Shown in pieces: positions 1 to 7,739 of a DNA stretch of 19,345 nucleotides. The stretch's first letter is position 1, and every line of letters starts with the position of its first letter. Made by a program: the position numbers and the translations under genes. Origin of the DNA: Rhodospirillaceae bacterium UBA4468 (GTDB taxonomy: Bacteria > Pseudomonadota > Alphaproteobacteria > Rhodospirillales > Casp-alpha2); contig DGOK01000105.1 in assembly GCA_002389385.1 (NCBI GenBank), positions 1 to 19,345 of the forward strand. The letters are read 5' to 3'. The notes under the pieces were generated by a model, which saw nothing but the letters and a program-made list of their open reading frames with translations, was not told where the DNA came from and made no database searches.

Positions 1-735
1 CATCGCGCCTTCTGCTTTAATGTCGCGGCAGTAGACCGGAGAACGATCGCGACGATACGCCACGATCATGTCGCCAAGGCGTTTTTCCAGATCAGCCAAA
101 TCAGATGCGAGGCAAAGAATTGCCATGACTTCAGATGCCACAGTGATATCAAAACCTGCTTCACGGGGGAAGCCGTTGGCAACACCGCCAAGTGAAGCTG
201 TAATCTGGCGAAGTGCCCGATCATTCATGTCCAATACACGCTTCCAAGCAATGCGGCGAACATCAATGTCGAGGCCATTGCCCCAATAGACGTGGTTATC
301 AAGCATCGCTGAGAGCAAATTGTGCGCTGACGTAATCGCATGAAAGTCACCCGTGAAATGAAGGTTCATGTCCTCCATTGGGATAACTTGAGCATAGCCA
401 CCACCGGCTGCGCCACCCTTCATGCCGAAGTTCGGCCCGAGGGAAGCCTCACGGATGCAAATGGCTGCTTTTTTACCAATACGGTTAAGTCCATCGCCGA
501 GGCCAACGGTCGTGGTGGTTTTGCCTTCGCCTGCAGGTGTTGGGTTGATGGCCGTCACAAGAATGAGTTTGCCGTCTTTTTTACCCTCAAGGCTTTTGAT
601 GAACGCCGCAGAAATCTTTGCTTTGTCATGCCCATAGGGAAGTAGATGTTCTGTCCCAATGCCAAGCTTTGCGCCAATGTCATTAATATGTTGAGGCGTT
701 GCTTCGCGGGCAATTTGAATGTCTGTTTTTGCCAT
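1..735 (-). CDS. fhs: Formate-tetrahydrofolate ligase, N-terminal 245 residues (cut by window edge)
   Basis: This enzyme joins formate to tetrahydrofolate using ATP, giving 10-formyl-THF in the cytoplasm. I translated the minus strand by hand: it starts MAKTDIQIAREATPQHI and stays open to base 1, so the C-terminal half of this roughly 560-residue family lies outside. The family P-loop PTPAGEGKTTT is at about residues 65-75, followed by the conserved stretches EASLGPNFGMKGGAAGGG and NLHFTGDFHAIT. The ATG at 735-733 fits the family N-terminus; the ribosome-binding site is weak. It lies 42 bp after the formyltransferase-like gene and is probably the last visible gene of the gntR-oxc-frc operon. 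In that context it would feed formate made from oxalate into C1 biosynthesis. Family assignment is certain; the operon role is inferred. Confidence 0.96.
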   Translation of the reverse strand, partial: MAKTDIQIAREATPQHINDIGAKLGIGTEHLLPYGHDKAKISAAFIKSLEGKKDGKLILVTAINPTPAGEGKTTTTVGLGDGLNRIGKKAAICIREASLGPNFGMKGGAAGGGYAQVIPMEDMNLHFTGDFHAITSAHNLLSAMLDNHVYWGNGLDIDVRRIAWKRVLDMNDRALRQITASLGGVANGFPREAGFDITVASEVMAILCLASDLADLEKRLGDMIVAYRRDRSPVYCRDIKAEGAM

Positions 736-777
736 TGCTAATTACTTTCGATTAAATCGTTTCTAAAAAATGAGCGC

Positions 778-1695
778 TTAATTGCCCAACTTATCCCCGG
801 CGTTAATGCCTGCATCTGTAGCCCACTCAGCAGAGGTCACTTTGCCACCGCCCGCCGGACGCACTCGTTTTATAAGAATACGGCCGCCATCTGCTTGCAC
901 AGTAACGCCGTTCTCATCAACGCTAGCGACATCGCCCGGTGTGCCGGTTCCATCTAGCTTGGCGCAATCGTAAACTTTTACTTCTTCACCATTTAACGTT
1001 GTCCAAGCCCCCGGTTGTGGGTTTGTGCCGCGGATTAGGTTGTAGACGTCCGCGATGGGCTTAGACCAATCGATCTCAGCATCTTTCTTACGGCACCAGC
1101 TTTCATAAGTCGCTTTGGTTTCGTCCTGTGTCGTTCTAATAAGATTTCCGGAGCGAAATGCGTCAAGAACTTCAAGCGTAGAATCAACACCAAGTGGGAA
1201 TACCTTTTTGAAGTAAATATCACCAAGCGTGTCATCAGGGTCAATATCGACTTCTTTTTGCAACAGGATTTCACCCTCATCCAAGCCATCCGTTGGATAG
1301 AACCAGCTAAGGCCAGATTTTGTTGAACCCCAGATGATAGGCCAGTTAATTGAACTTGGGCCACGGTGAAGCGGGAGCAGCGAAGGATGGAAGCAGATCG
1401 AACCCATTTTTGGGATGTTGCGTGCTTCTTCAGGTACGAACACAATCACGTACGCCATCATCATTACATTTGCATTTAGCGCACGCATTTCTGCCAATAC
1501 ATCTTCATCTTTGAAGTCGGATGGCTGATAAAGGGGAAGCCCGTGATCAAGGGCAGCCTGCTTTAAAGGATCTACTGGCCGACCTTCTTTGTCTGGGGCT
1601 GTGTAAACGGCAACGACTTCATCCTGACCTGCTTCAAGAATTTTCTCGAGGGCTGCCTGGCCGAATGCCTGCTGACCCATAACGATAACGCGCAT
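778..1695 (-). CDS. Stand-alone 10-formyltetrahydrofolate hydrolase/formyltransferase-like protein
   Basis: The 305-residue protein has a formyltransferase N-domain (about 1-200) and an FMT-C-like domain (about 205-300). It resembles the N-terminal hydrolase domain of animal 10-formyl-THF dehydrogenase (ALDH1L1) more than ordinary Met-tRNA formyltransferase: PSLLPLHRG with catalytic His103, GLDEGEILLQKE with Asp139, and INW and FPLG stretches shared with ALDH1L1. His103 and Asp139 match ALDH1L1 His106 and Asp142. The Asn two residues before the His in Met-tRNA formyltransferase is Cys101 here. It has no aldehyde dehydrogenase domain and no ACT domain, so it is neither full ALDH1L1 nor PurU. 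The ATG follows GGGAG and GAGAG motifs. It sits between frc and fhs in an oxalate operon, so hydrolysis of 10-formyl-THF or another formyl transfer is likely. The real acceptor is unknown. Confidence 0.85.
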   Translation of the reverse strand: MRVIVMGQQAFGQAALEKILEAGQDEVVAVYTAPDKEGRPVDPLKQAALDHGLPLYQPSDFKDEDVLAEMRALNANVMMMAYVIVFVPEEARNIPKMGSICFHPSLLPLHRGPSSINWPIIWGSTKSGLSWFYPTDGLDEGEILLQKEVDIDPDDTLGDIYFKKVFPLGVDSTLEVLDAFRSGNLIRTTQDETKATYESWCRKKDAEIDWSKPIADVYNLIRGTNPQPGAWTTLNGEEVKVYDCAKLDGTGTPGDVASVDENGVTVQADGGRILIKRVRPAGGGKVTSAEWATDAGINAGDKLGN

Positions 1696-1760
1696 CTCTC
1701 ATTCTCCCACTAGCGTCGATAAACGACGCATATTTCAAAACCCGCTTTTAAGCGTGGTTA

Positions 1761-3020
1761 TTATTTCGCTTCACCGACGGCACCGGACGCTTTAATACGT
1801 TCCAGATCGCTGTCATCGTAGCCTAGGACCGAAGTTAAAATTTCATCAGTATGTTCACCAAGTAGCGGCGACCGGACGACCTCGACGGGTGAGTCAGACA
1901 ATTTAATCGGGCAACCTACTGACAAGTATGCGCCACGCTCAGGATGATCGACTTCAACGATAGTCCCCGTGTCTCTTAACCCCTGGTCCTCCGCGATTTC
2001 CTTCATGCTGAGGATTGGGCCAACCGGAATGTCGAAAGGGTTACACACATCCATGACTTCAAATTTGGTTTTGGTCATGGTCCATTTTTCAACGCGTTCA
2101 AAAATCTCGTTCAACTTGTCGAGGCGCTCAGGCGGTGTTGCGTAACCTTCTTTGGTTTTCCAATCGGGCTCGCCAATGACATCGCAAATCTTTTCCCAAA
2201 TCGCTGCCTGCGTAATGAAATACGTATAAGCGTTAGGGTCTGTTTCCCAGCCTTTGCATTTTAGAATGCGACCCGGCTGCCCTCCGCCTGAGTCATTTCC
2301 AGCGCGTGGCGTTGCTTCGCCAAATGGAATGCCTTCGCCGAATTGTGAATACTCAGTCAGTGGGCCAGCATCCAGACGCTGCTGATCACGAAGCTTAACG
2401 CGACAAAGGTTCAAGACGCCGTCCTGCATGGCCGCCATAACTTTTTGACCACGACCGGTTTTTTCGCGCTGGAGCAGGGCTGTTGTGATGCCAAGTGCCA
2501 GATGTAAGCCAGTGCCGGAATCGCCAATTTGCGCGCCCGTCACAACAGGGATGCCATCGACAAATCCTGTCGTAGACGCGGAGCCGCCCGCACACTGCGC
2601 GACATTTTCGTAAACTTTGCAGTCCTCGTATTTGCCAGGACCAAAGCCCTTGATCGAGGCCATAATCATACGTGGATTGAGCTCTTGAATTCGCTCCCAG
2701 GTAAAGCCCATCCGGTCCAATGCACCAGGTGCAAAATTCTCGACAAGCACATCACAGGTTTTAATAAGGCGCTCGAGGACTTCTTTGCCGGTCTCGTTCT
2801 TACTGTTCAGCTCGATCGACCGTTTATTGTGGTTGAGCATCGTAAAATAAAGAGAGTCTGCACCAGGCACATCGACCAACTGTTTACGTGTCGCATCGCC
2901 AACGCCTGGGCGTTCAACCTTGATGACATCCGCGCCAAACCAAGCCAGTAATTGTGTGCAGGTTGGACCTGACTGTACGTGGGTGAAGTCGAGTATTTTG
3001 ATACCTTCGAGTGCTTTCAT
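1761..3020 (-). CDS. frc: Formyl-CoA:oxalate CoA-transferase (class III CoA-transferase)
   Basis: Frc moves CoA from formyl-CoA to oxalate, releasing formate and making oxalyl-CoA for Oxc. The 419-residue length matches the family (about 416-428). Long stretches match Oxalobacter formigenes Frc from memory: DFTHVQSGP, SLYFTMLNHNKRSIEL, NFAPGALDRMGFTWE, KVYENVAQCAGG, LKCKGWETD and PLLGEHTDE. The catalytic aspartate is Asp167 (IGDSGTG, equivalent to Asp169), and Gln16 lies in THVQ. Two active-site differences stand out: Gln47 where the Oxalobacter enzyme has Trp48, and SGGGQPG where it has the tetraglycine loop GGGGQPG. I chose the ATG at 3020 (MKALEGIK) because it matches the family start and follows AGAGG; the longer reading frame to 3125 overlaps oxc. 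The gap to oxc is 40 bp. Confidence 0.95.
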   Translation of the reverse strand: MKALEGIKILDFTHVQSGPTCTQLLAWFGADVIKVERPGVGDATRKQLVDVPGADSLYFTMLNHNKRSIELNSKNETGKEVLERLIKTCDVLVENFAPGALDRMGFTWERIQELNPRMIMASIKGFGPGKYEDCKVYENVAQCAGGSASTTGFVDGIPVVTGAQIGDSGTGLHLALGITTALLQREKTGRGQKVMAAMQDGVLNLCRVKLRDQQRLDAGPLTEYSQFGEGIPFGEATPRAGNDSGGGQPGRILKCKGWETDPNAYTYFITQAAIWEKICDVIGEPDWKTKEGYATPPERLDKLNEIFERVEKWTMTKTKFEVMDVCNPFDIPVGPILSMKEIAEDQGLRDTGTIVEVDHPERGAYLSVGCPIKLSDSPVEVVRSPLLGEHTDEILTSVLGYDDSDLERIKASGAVGEAK

Positions 3021-3060
3021 TTTGCGCCTCTTGAATTGGAGTTGATTTATTTTTGTAATG

Positions 3061-4794
3061 TCATTTCTTTGCCACAACGCTTTGCGGGTTGAGATTGCCG
3101 ATGCGGCCACTCTCGGTGCCGGCATTTTCGTCGATCACAGCATTGATAAGAGCGGGCTTTCCAAAATCCATTGCCTCGTTTACGGCGCGTTTAAGGTCAT
3201 CTGGTGAAGTGACGTAATAGCCAACGCCACCAAACGCTTCCATCATTTTGTCGTAACGGGCATCTTTAACAAACACGGTCGGTGCCACATCTTCGCCGCC
3301 GGTTGGATTAACGTCAGTGCCGCGGTAAATGCCGCCGTTGTTAAAGACCACAACACAAATTGGCAGGTTGTAGCGGCAGATGGTTTCGATCTCCATGCCG
3401 GAAAATCCAAACGCACTGTCACCTTCGACGGCTAGAACTGGACATCCTGTTTCGACAGCTGCGGCGATGGCTTGACCCATGCCAATACCCATAACGCCCC
3501 AGGTTCCGACATCTAAGCGTTTGCGGGGTTTATGCATATCAATAATGCTTCGAGCGAAATCGAGGGTATTTGCACCTTCATTCACTAGGATTGCATCAGG
3601 GCGTTCATTAATAATAATACGAAGTGCGCCAAGCGCGCCTTGATAATCCATAGGGACATTATTGTTCTGAAGCTTCGGCGCCATACGTTCAATATTGGAT
3701 TGCTTCTTGGCGTAAATAGCTTCGGTCCATTCGCTAGGAGGCGTTGACCAATCATTACCCATGCCATCAAGGAATGCTGAAACGCATGAGCCGATATCAC
3801 CAACGACAGGCGCTGCAATTTCGACATTGCTGTCCATCTCTTTAGGTTCAATGTCGATCTGCACAAATTGCTTTGGTTTATCGCCCCAGGTTTTTCCTTT
3901 GCCGTGGGATAAAAGCCAGTTGAGGCGTGCACCTATCATGATGACGACGTCGGCTTCCTTTAGGGCGAGGGATCGTGCGGGCCCAGCTGATTGTGGGTGC
4001 GTGTCCGGCAACAATCCTTTCGCCATGCTCATTGGTAAATAAGGGATGCCGCTTTTTTCAACAAAAGCCCGGATATCATCGTCGGCCTGTGCATACGCAG
4101 CACCTTTGCCAAGAATGATTAACGGGCGTTTGGCACCTTTTATAACGTTGAGAGCCCGCTCGACTGCACTAGGGGCAGGTAACTGTGCAGGCGCTGCGTC
4201 GATAACTTTGACGAGTGACTTTTCACCCGCGATAGCATCCATCGTTTGACCAAGAAGCTTGGCTGGCAAGTCGAGATAGACACCGCCAGGACGACCAGAG
4301 ACTGCTGCGCGAATGGCGCGAGCAATGCCAATGCCGATATCTTCAGCATGTAGAATACGGAAAGCTGCTTTGCAAAGTGGCTTAGCAATGGCGAGCTGGT
4401 CCATTTCTTCGTAGTCGCCTTGTTGCAGATCAACGATCTCTCGTTCAGATGAACCACTGATCAGGATCATCGGAAAACAGTTGGTCGTGGCATGTGCCAA
4501 AGCGGTCAGGCCATTCAGGAAACCTGGCGCAGAAACTGTCATACATATTCCGGGCTTCTTCGTAAGGTAGCCTGCGATCGCCGCAGCGTATCCTGCATGC
4601 TGTTCATGGCGGAATGATAAAACACGTAGACCTTCGGCCTGCATATACCGTCCCAGATCTGTAATCGGAATGCCGGGCACATTATAAATGGTTTTAACAT
4701 CATTAAGCTTGAGCGCGTCGATGACGAGATGGAACCCGTCTGTAAGCTCGCCAATGTTTTCTTCAGTTGATTTATCGGTCGCAGTCGACGACAT
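3061..4794 (-). CDS. oxc: Oxalyl-CoA decarboxylase (ThDP-dependent)
   Basis: Oxc decarboxylates oxalyl-CoA to formyl-CoA and CO2. The 577-residue protein has the usual PYR, middle and PP domains of ThDP enzymes. Residue Glu64 in SFRHEQHAGYAA is the cofactor-activating glutamate. The oxalyl-CoA decarboxylase active-site set is visible: Tyr128-Glu129 in GDYEEMDQ, Tyr490 in GGIYRG and the ESGRI segment near the C-terminus. The ThDP/Mg motif runs from GDS (458-460) to NN (485-486). GKGAAYAQ and GKGKTWGD also match the Oxalobacter enzyme. The start at 4794 (MSSTATDK) follows GGAG at a workable distance, whereas the upstream ATG at 4809 has no Shine-Dalgarno. The N-terminal extension is about eight residues longer than in Oxalobacter. 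It follows gntR by 30 bp and is probably cotranscribed. Confidence 0.97.
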   Translation of the reverse strand: MSSTATDKSTEENIGELTDGFHLVIDALKLNDVKTIYNVPGIPITDLGRYMQAEGLRVLSFRHEQHAGYAAAIAGYLTKKPGICMTVSAPGFLNGLTALAHATTNCFPMILISGSSEREIVDLQQGDYEEMDQLAIAKPLCKAAFRILHAEDIGIGIARAIRAAVSGRPGGVYLDLPAKLLGQTMDAIAGEKSLVKVIDAAPAQLPAPSAVERALNVIKGAKRPLIILGKGAAYAQADDDIRAFVEKSGIPYLPMSMAKGLLPDTHPQSAGPARSLALKEADVVIMIGARLNWLLSHGKGKTWGDKPKQFVQIDIEPKEMDSNVEIAAPVVGDIGSCVSAFLDGMGNDWSTPPSEWTEAIYAKKQSNIERMAPKLQNNNVPMDYQGALGALRIIINERPDAILVNEGANTLDFARSIIDMHKPRKRLDVGTWGVMGIGMGQAIAAAVETGCPVLAVEGDSAFGFSGMEIETICRYNLPICVVVFNNGGIYRGTDVNPTGGEDVAPTVFVKDARYDKMMEAFGGVGYYVTSPDDLKRAVNEAMDFGKPALINAVIDENAGTESGRIGNLNPQSVVAKK

Positions 4795-4824
4795 GTTATC
4801 GGTCTCCATAGAATAATTCAGGCG

Positions 4825-5580
4825 TCAGCCTGTTGATTTTTGCTCTGATCCCGATGCGACATCAATGGCATTGCCATGGACGTCCATCGGCGGATCGGTG
4901 AATTCGTGCCAACTTTGGCGAATGTGTGCATGAAGCTGCATGGTGTGCTTGCGGACCAGCTTGCTTGCGAGGTCGCTGTCCCGCTTTTCAAGCGCTTCAA
5001 TAATATGCATGTGGTCATCAACGGATAAGTTAACCCGGTCGGCCTCAGCCATTGTGCGGGCACGGATTGCACGCATGTGTAAGAACAGGTCGTCGGCAAT
5101 AGATTTTAACATCGCACATTCTGATAGCTCGAGAATACGTTTATGGAAGCGGATATTCGCATCTGAATATTCGTCCATATGTTCACGTGCTTCTTTTTTC
5201 GTGTAATCAGAAACCATACGACGCAACGAGCCTATGTCGCCATCGGTGGCATGAATTGTTACAAGCCGTGCTGCCATGCTTTCTAATGCCGCCCAAACGG
5301 TGACCATCTCGAGGACTTCAACGAGCGATTTGCGTTTGATGAAGATGCCTTTGCGGGGCTGGATATCGACAAAGCCTTCCTGTTCAAGACGCGCTAGAGC
5401 TTCTCGAATTGGCGTACGAGAAATGCCCAGTTGATCGGCCATTTTTCGTTCTTCGAGTTTCAGATTGGCGTCAGCAGCATAGATGTTCATGTTCGTAATG
5501 CCATCCTTCAAGACATCATAAATATGATCTTTGAGGCTGAAATTAGTTCCTACTGCCTTGAGCTTTAAGCCCTGCGCCAT
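4825..5580 (-). CDS. GntR-family regulator, FadR/FCD subfamily, probable oxalate/formate regulator
   Basis: The 251-residue DNA-binding protein has an N-terminal winged helix (about 15-82; KMADQLGISRTPIREALARL is the recognition region) and a C-terminal helical FCD ligand domain (about 90-225). The FCD metal-site pattern is present: Asp140 and His146 (DANIRFH), His190 (DDHMH) and His212 (RKHTM). It is the first gene of the inferred oxc-frc-formyltransferase-fhs operon and diverges from formate dehydrogenase across a shared control region. Two inverted copies of a TGGTATACCA-centred element there fit the palindromic sites FCD-type GntR proteins usually bind, so it probably controls both directions and itself. 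The effector may be oxalate, oxalyl-CoA or a related C1/C2 acid; sequence does not tell. The ATG at 5580 is preceded by a GA-rich stretch. Confidence 0.9.
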   Translation of the reverse strand: MAQGLKLKAVGTNFSLKDHIYDVLKDGITNMNIYAADANLKLEERKMADQLGISRTPIREALARLEQEGFVDIQPRKGIFIKRKSLVEVLEMVTVWAALESMAARLVTIHATDGDIGSLRRMVSDYTKKEAREHMDEYSDANIRFHKRILELSECAMLKSIADDLFLHMRAIRARTMAEADRVNLSVDDHMHIIEALEKRDSDLASKLVRKHTMQLHAHIRQSWHEFTDPPMDVHGNAIDVASGSEQKSTG

Positions 5581-5663
5581 TCTATCTCTCGCTTTGTCGT
5601 TATCCAGAATTTGTATGTCGGTTATCTGAAAAGCTATAAGTGTATAGGCTGAATTTCATTTTA

Positions 5664-5684
5664 TATCTGGTATACCATATGCCA
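5664..5684 (-). promoter_or_regulatory. Candidate GntR operator 1 (gntR-proximal)
   Basis: Read on the minus strand it begins TGGCATATGGTATACCA followed by GATA. It contains the perfect 10-bp palindrome TGGTATACCA (5668-5677). It matches operator 2 in 20 of 21 positions but in the opposite orientation. It lies about 84-104 bp upstream of the gntR start. Binding by the adjacent GntR protein is inferred. Confidence 0.75.
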
Positions 5685-5798
5685 GTTAATTTTCCTCAGC
5701 AATACCATAAAATAGAAATATTATGCTGCGCTGCACTAAATTTTTATCTGAAAAGTCCCAGAAAATAGGGATTTTTTGCATTGTTGGAAATTTTTTTG

Positions 5799-5819
5799 TG
5801 GTATATGGTATACCAGATA
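5799..5819 (+). promoter_or_regulatory. Candidate GntR operator 2 (fdh-proximal)
   Basis: On the plus strand it begins TGGTATATGGTATACCA followed by GATA. Its core palindrome TGGTATACCA is at 5806-5815, 138 bp centre to centre from the core of operator 1. The pair forms a long-range inverted repeat. The extra TGGTATA upstream of the core gives a second, overlapping half-site, a feature operator 1 shares. Confidence 0.75.
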
Positions 5820-5843
5820 AGTCCAGGTTTTCTTCGCTTTGAT

Positions 5844-5860
5844 CTTTAAAATATTTAAAG
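5844..5860. repeat. AT-rich inverted repeat upstream of fdh
   Basis: The arms CTTTAAA and TTTAAAG flank a 3-bp centre. This could be a protein site or simply AT-rich promoter DNA; no function can be assigned. Confidence 0.4.
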
Positions 5861-6032
5861 TTATTTCTATAGTAGAGTCAAATATAATTGTGATATATCA
5901 AATGAGGTCGTAAATAGGACAAAGTATCTGGAATGATCAATTTAGAAAGATTTGTCGCTGGAAAACATCTGACTTAAAGGTGTTAATCCAACCTAAAGCC
6001 AGAATGAAACGCTTGATAAGGTAATTTGAACG

Positions 6033-7739
6033 ATGGACACGCATTTAATTAAAAAGAAAACCAAACCTGTGCGTCCGGGTGGTAAGTCGAGAAAGAAAGC
6101 GCGTCCATTTCCTAAGGGGCGTCAGGTCGTACCTTCTGCACTTAAAGACGTGCAGAAACTCCTTACAGGTAAGTCTCTCGCAAGTGAAATGCTGATTGAG
6201 CACTTACATCTTATTCAAGATAAATTCGGACATTTGTCTGCAGAGCATTTGGCGGCGCTGGCGGAAGAAATGAAATTAGCCCAGGCCGAAGTCTACGAAG
6301 TTGCGACCTTCTATCATCATTTTGATGTCGTACGGGAGGGTGAGAATGCTCCCCCAGAAATCACGATCCGAGTTTGTGACTCGCTCAGTTGTGAGATGGC
6401 AGGCGCACAAGACATTATGAAGGCTTTAAAGGATAAAGCGCCAAAGTATGTTCGTGTGCAGCATGCGCCATGTATGGGCTTATGTGACAAAGCACCAGCC
6501 GCAGCTATTGGCAAAAACTATACGGGTGATGTCTCAGTCTCGAATTTACTCAAGGCGGCAAAAGCCCGAGATGTAAAACCGGAAAAGCCCAAGTATCAAA
6601 CCTTCGATGCGTATGTGAAGGATGGCGGCTACAAGGTTCTGAAGAAGCTCCGAAAGGGTGCGAAATCTCCAGACGACGTTATTGAAACATTGCTTGAAGC
6701 TGGGCTGCGCGGGCTCGGTGGTGCAGGTTTTCCATCAGGCCAGAAATGGAAATTTGTACGTGCTGTCGAAGGCACGCGTTATATGTGTATCAACGCAGAC
6801 GAAGGTGAGCCTGGAACTTTTAAAGACCGATTATACCTGCAAACTAAGCCGCATCAATTCCTCGAAGGTATGTTAATTGGTGCATGGGGCGTAGAAGCTG
6901 ATGCTGTCTATATTTATCTTCGTGATGAGTATCCAGCGATCCGAAATATCCTCGTCAAAGAAATAGCGCTTCTCGAAAAAAAGAAGATCATTAAACCTGG
7001 GTATGTCCATCTTCGTCGTGGCGCAGGTGCGTATATCTGTGGTGAAGAAAGCGCGATGATTGAGAGTATCGAAGGCAAACGCGGCCTACCAAGGCACCGA
7101 CCGCCTTATGTGGCTCAAGTTGGTTTGTTTGGCCGCCCGACGTTAGTTCACAACGTTGAAACTGTTTACTTGATGCCGGAAATTCTCGCCAAAGGGGCCG
7201 ATTGGTTCATTAAAGAAGGACGTGAAGGGCATAAGGGAAATCGTTCATACTCGGTATCGGGACGTGTGAAGAAACCGGGTGTTGTTCTAACCGCAGCTGG
7301 TGCAACGGCCGAAGAGCTGATTGAACTTTGCGGTGGCATGGAAAGAGACCACACCTTTAAAGGATATCTTCCAGGCGGTCCTTCAGGCGGGATACTGCCT
7401 GCCAAGATGGGCAATCTTCCATTAGATTTCGGCCAGCTTGAAAAGTATGGGTCGTTTGTGGGGTCACACGCTGTCGTCATTTTATCAGACAAAGATCACA
7501 TGCGTGATGTGTCGGTGAATTTGCTTAAGTTCTTTGAAGACGAAAGCTGTGGTCAGTGCACACCGTGTCGTGTTGGCTGTGAAAAAGCCGTAAAGCTGAT
7601 GAGTGCGAAAAAGTGGAATACAAACTTGCTTGGGCAACTATCAGGTGCGATGACGGATGCATCAATTTGTGGCCTTGGCCAGGCGGCACCAAACCCTATT
7701 AAATCGGTAATAAAATACTTCAAGAAGGATGTTTCCTGA
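6033..7739 (+). CDS. fdhB: NAD-dependent formate dehydrogenase beta subunit (fused NuoE-NuoF type, FDH1B-like)
   Basis: This subunit takes electrons from the alpha subunit and reduces NAD+. In 568 residues it fuses two modules. A NuoE-like thioredoxin-fold [2Fe-2S] domain (about 35-180) has Cys115, Cys120, Cys147 and Cys151. A NuoF-like FMN/NAD domain (about 195-568) has the glycine-rich GLRGLGGAGFP at 225-234, NADEGEPGTFKD and GAYICGEESA. A C-terminal [4Fe-4S] motif ESCGQCTPCRVGC uses Cys506, Cys509 and Cys512, with Cys546 further on. The same fusion occurs in Methylobacterium extorquens FDH1; Rhodobacter FdsG and FdsB are separate. The N-terminal 30 residues are rich in Lys and Arg. The ATG at 6033 has AAGG about 11 bases upstream. 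The stop and the alpha-subunit start overlap by one base (TGATG), implying translational coupling. Function is confident by family. Confidence 0.95.
   Translation: MDTHLIKKKTKPVRPGGKSRKKARPFPKGRQVVPSALKDVQKLLTGKSLASEMLIEHLHLIQDKFGHLSAEHLAALAEEMKLAQAEVYEVATFYHHFDVVREGENAPPEITIRVCDSLSCEMAGAQDIMKALKDKAPKYVRVQHAPCMGLCDKAPAAAIGKNYTGDVSVSNLLKAAKARDVKPEKPKYQTFDAYVKDGGYKVLKKLRKGAKSPDDVIETLLEAGLRGLGGAGFPSGQKWKFVRAVEGTRYMCINADEGEPGTFKDRLYLQTKPHQFLEGMLIGAWGVEADAVYIYLRDEYPAIRNILVKEIALLEKKKIIKPGYVHLRRGAGAYICGEESAMIESIEGKRGLPRHRPPYVAQVGLFGRPTLVHNVETVYLMPEILAKGADWFIKEGREGHKGNRSYSVSGRVKKPGVVLTAAGATAEELIELCGGMERDHTFKGYLPGGPSGGILPAKMGNLPLDFGQLEKYGSFVGSHAVVILSDKDHMRDVSVNLLKFFEDESCGQCTPCRVGCEKAVKLMSAKKWNTNLLGQLSGAMTDASICGLGQAAPNPIKSVIKYFKKDVS

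Larger units (their letters stand above)
5581..6032. promoter_or_regulatory. AT-rich divergent control region between gntR-oxc operon and fdh operon
   Basis: This 452-bp stretch holds no convincing gene. It is much more AT-rich than the flanking genes and separates two divergent operons that would be co-regulated. It contains the two inverted operator candidates at 5664-5684 and 5799-5819, and an AT-rich inverted repeat CTTTAAA-ATA-TTTAAAG at 5844-5860. Several TATA-like stretches could be -10 elements, but I cannot assign them. The fdh transcript could have a leader of up to about 200 nt, because operator 2 lies 214 bp before the fdhB start. Confidence 0.75.

Noticed and set aside
340..645. 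Plus-strand open frame of about 100 codons
   Set aside because: It lies wholly inside fhs on the opposite strand; the fhs translation is strongly conserved, so this is a shadow frame.
2529..2951. Plus-strand open frame of 140 codons
   Set aside because: It is antisense to frc, has no ribosome-binding site that I can see, and its translation shows no recognisable domain.
3021..3125. N-terminal extension of frc (35 residues) overlapping oxc
   Set aside because: The internal start at 3020 has a good ribosome-binding site and matches known Frc N-termini; the extension translates the end of oxc in another frame.
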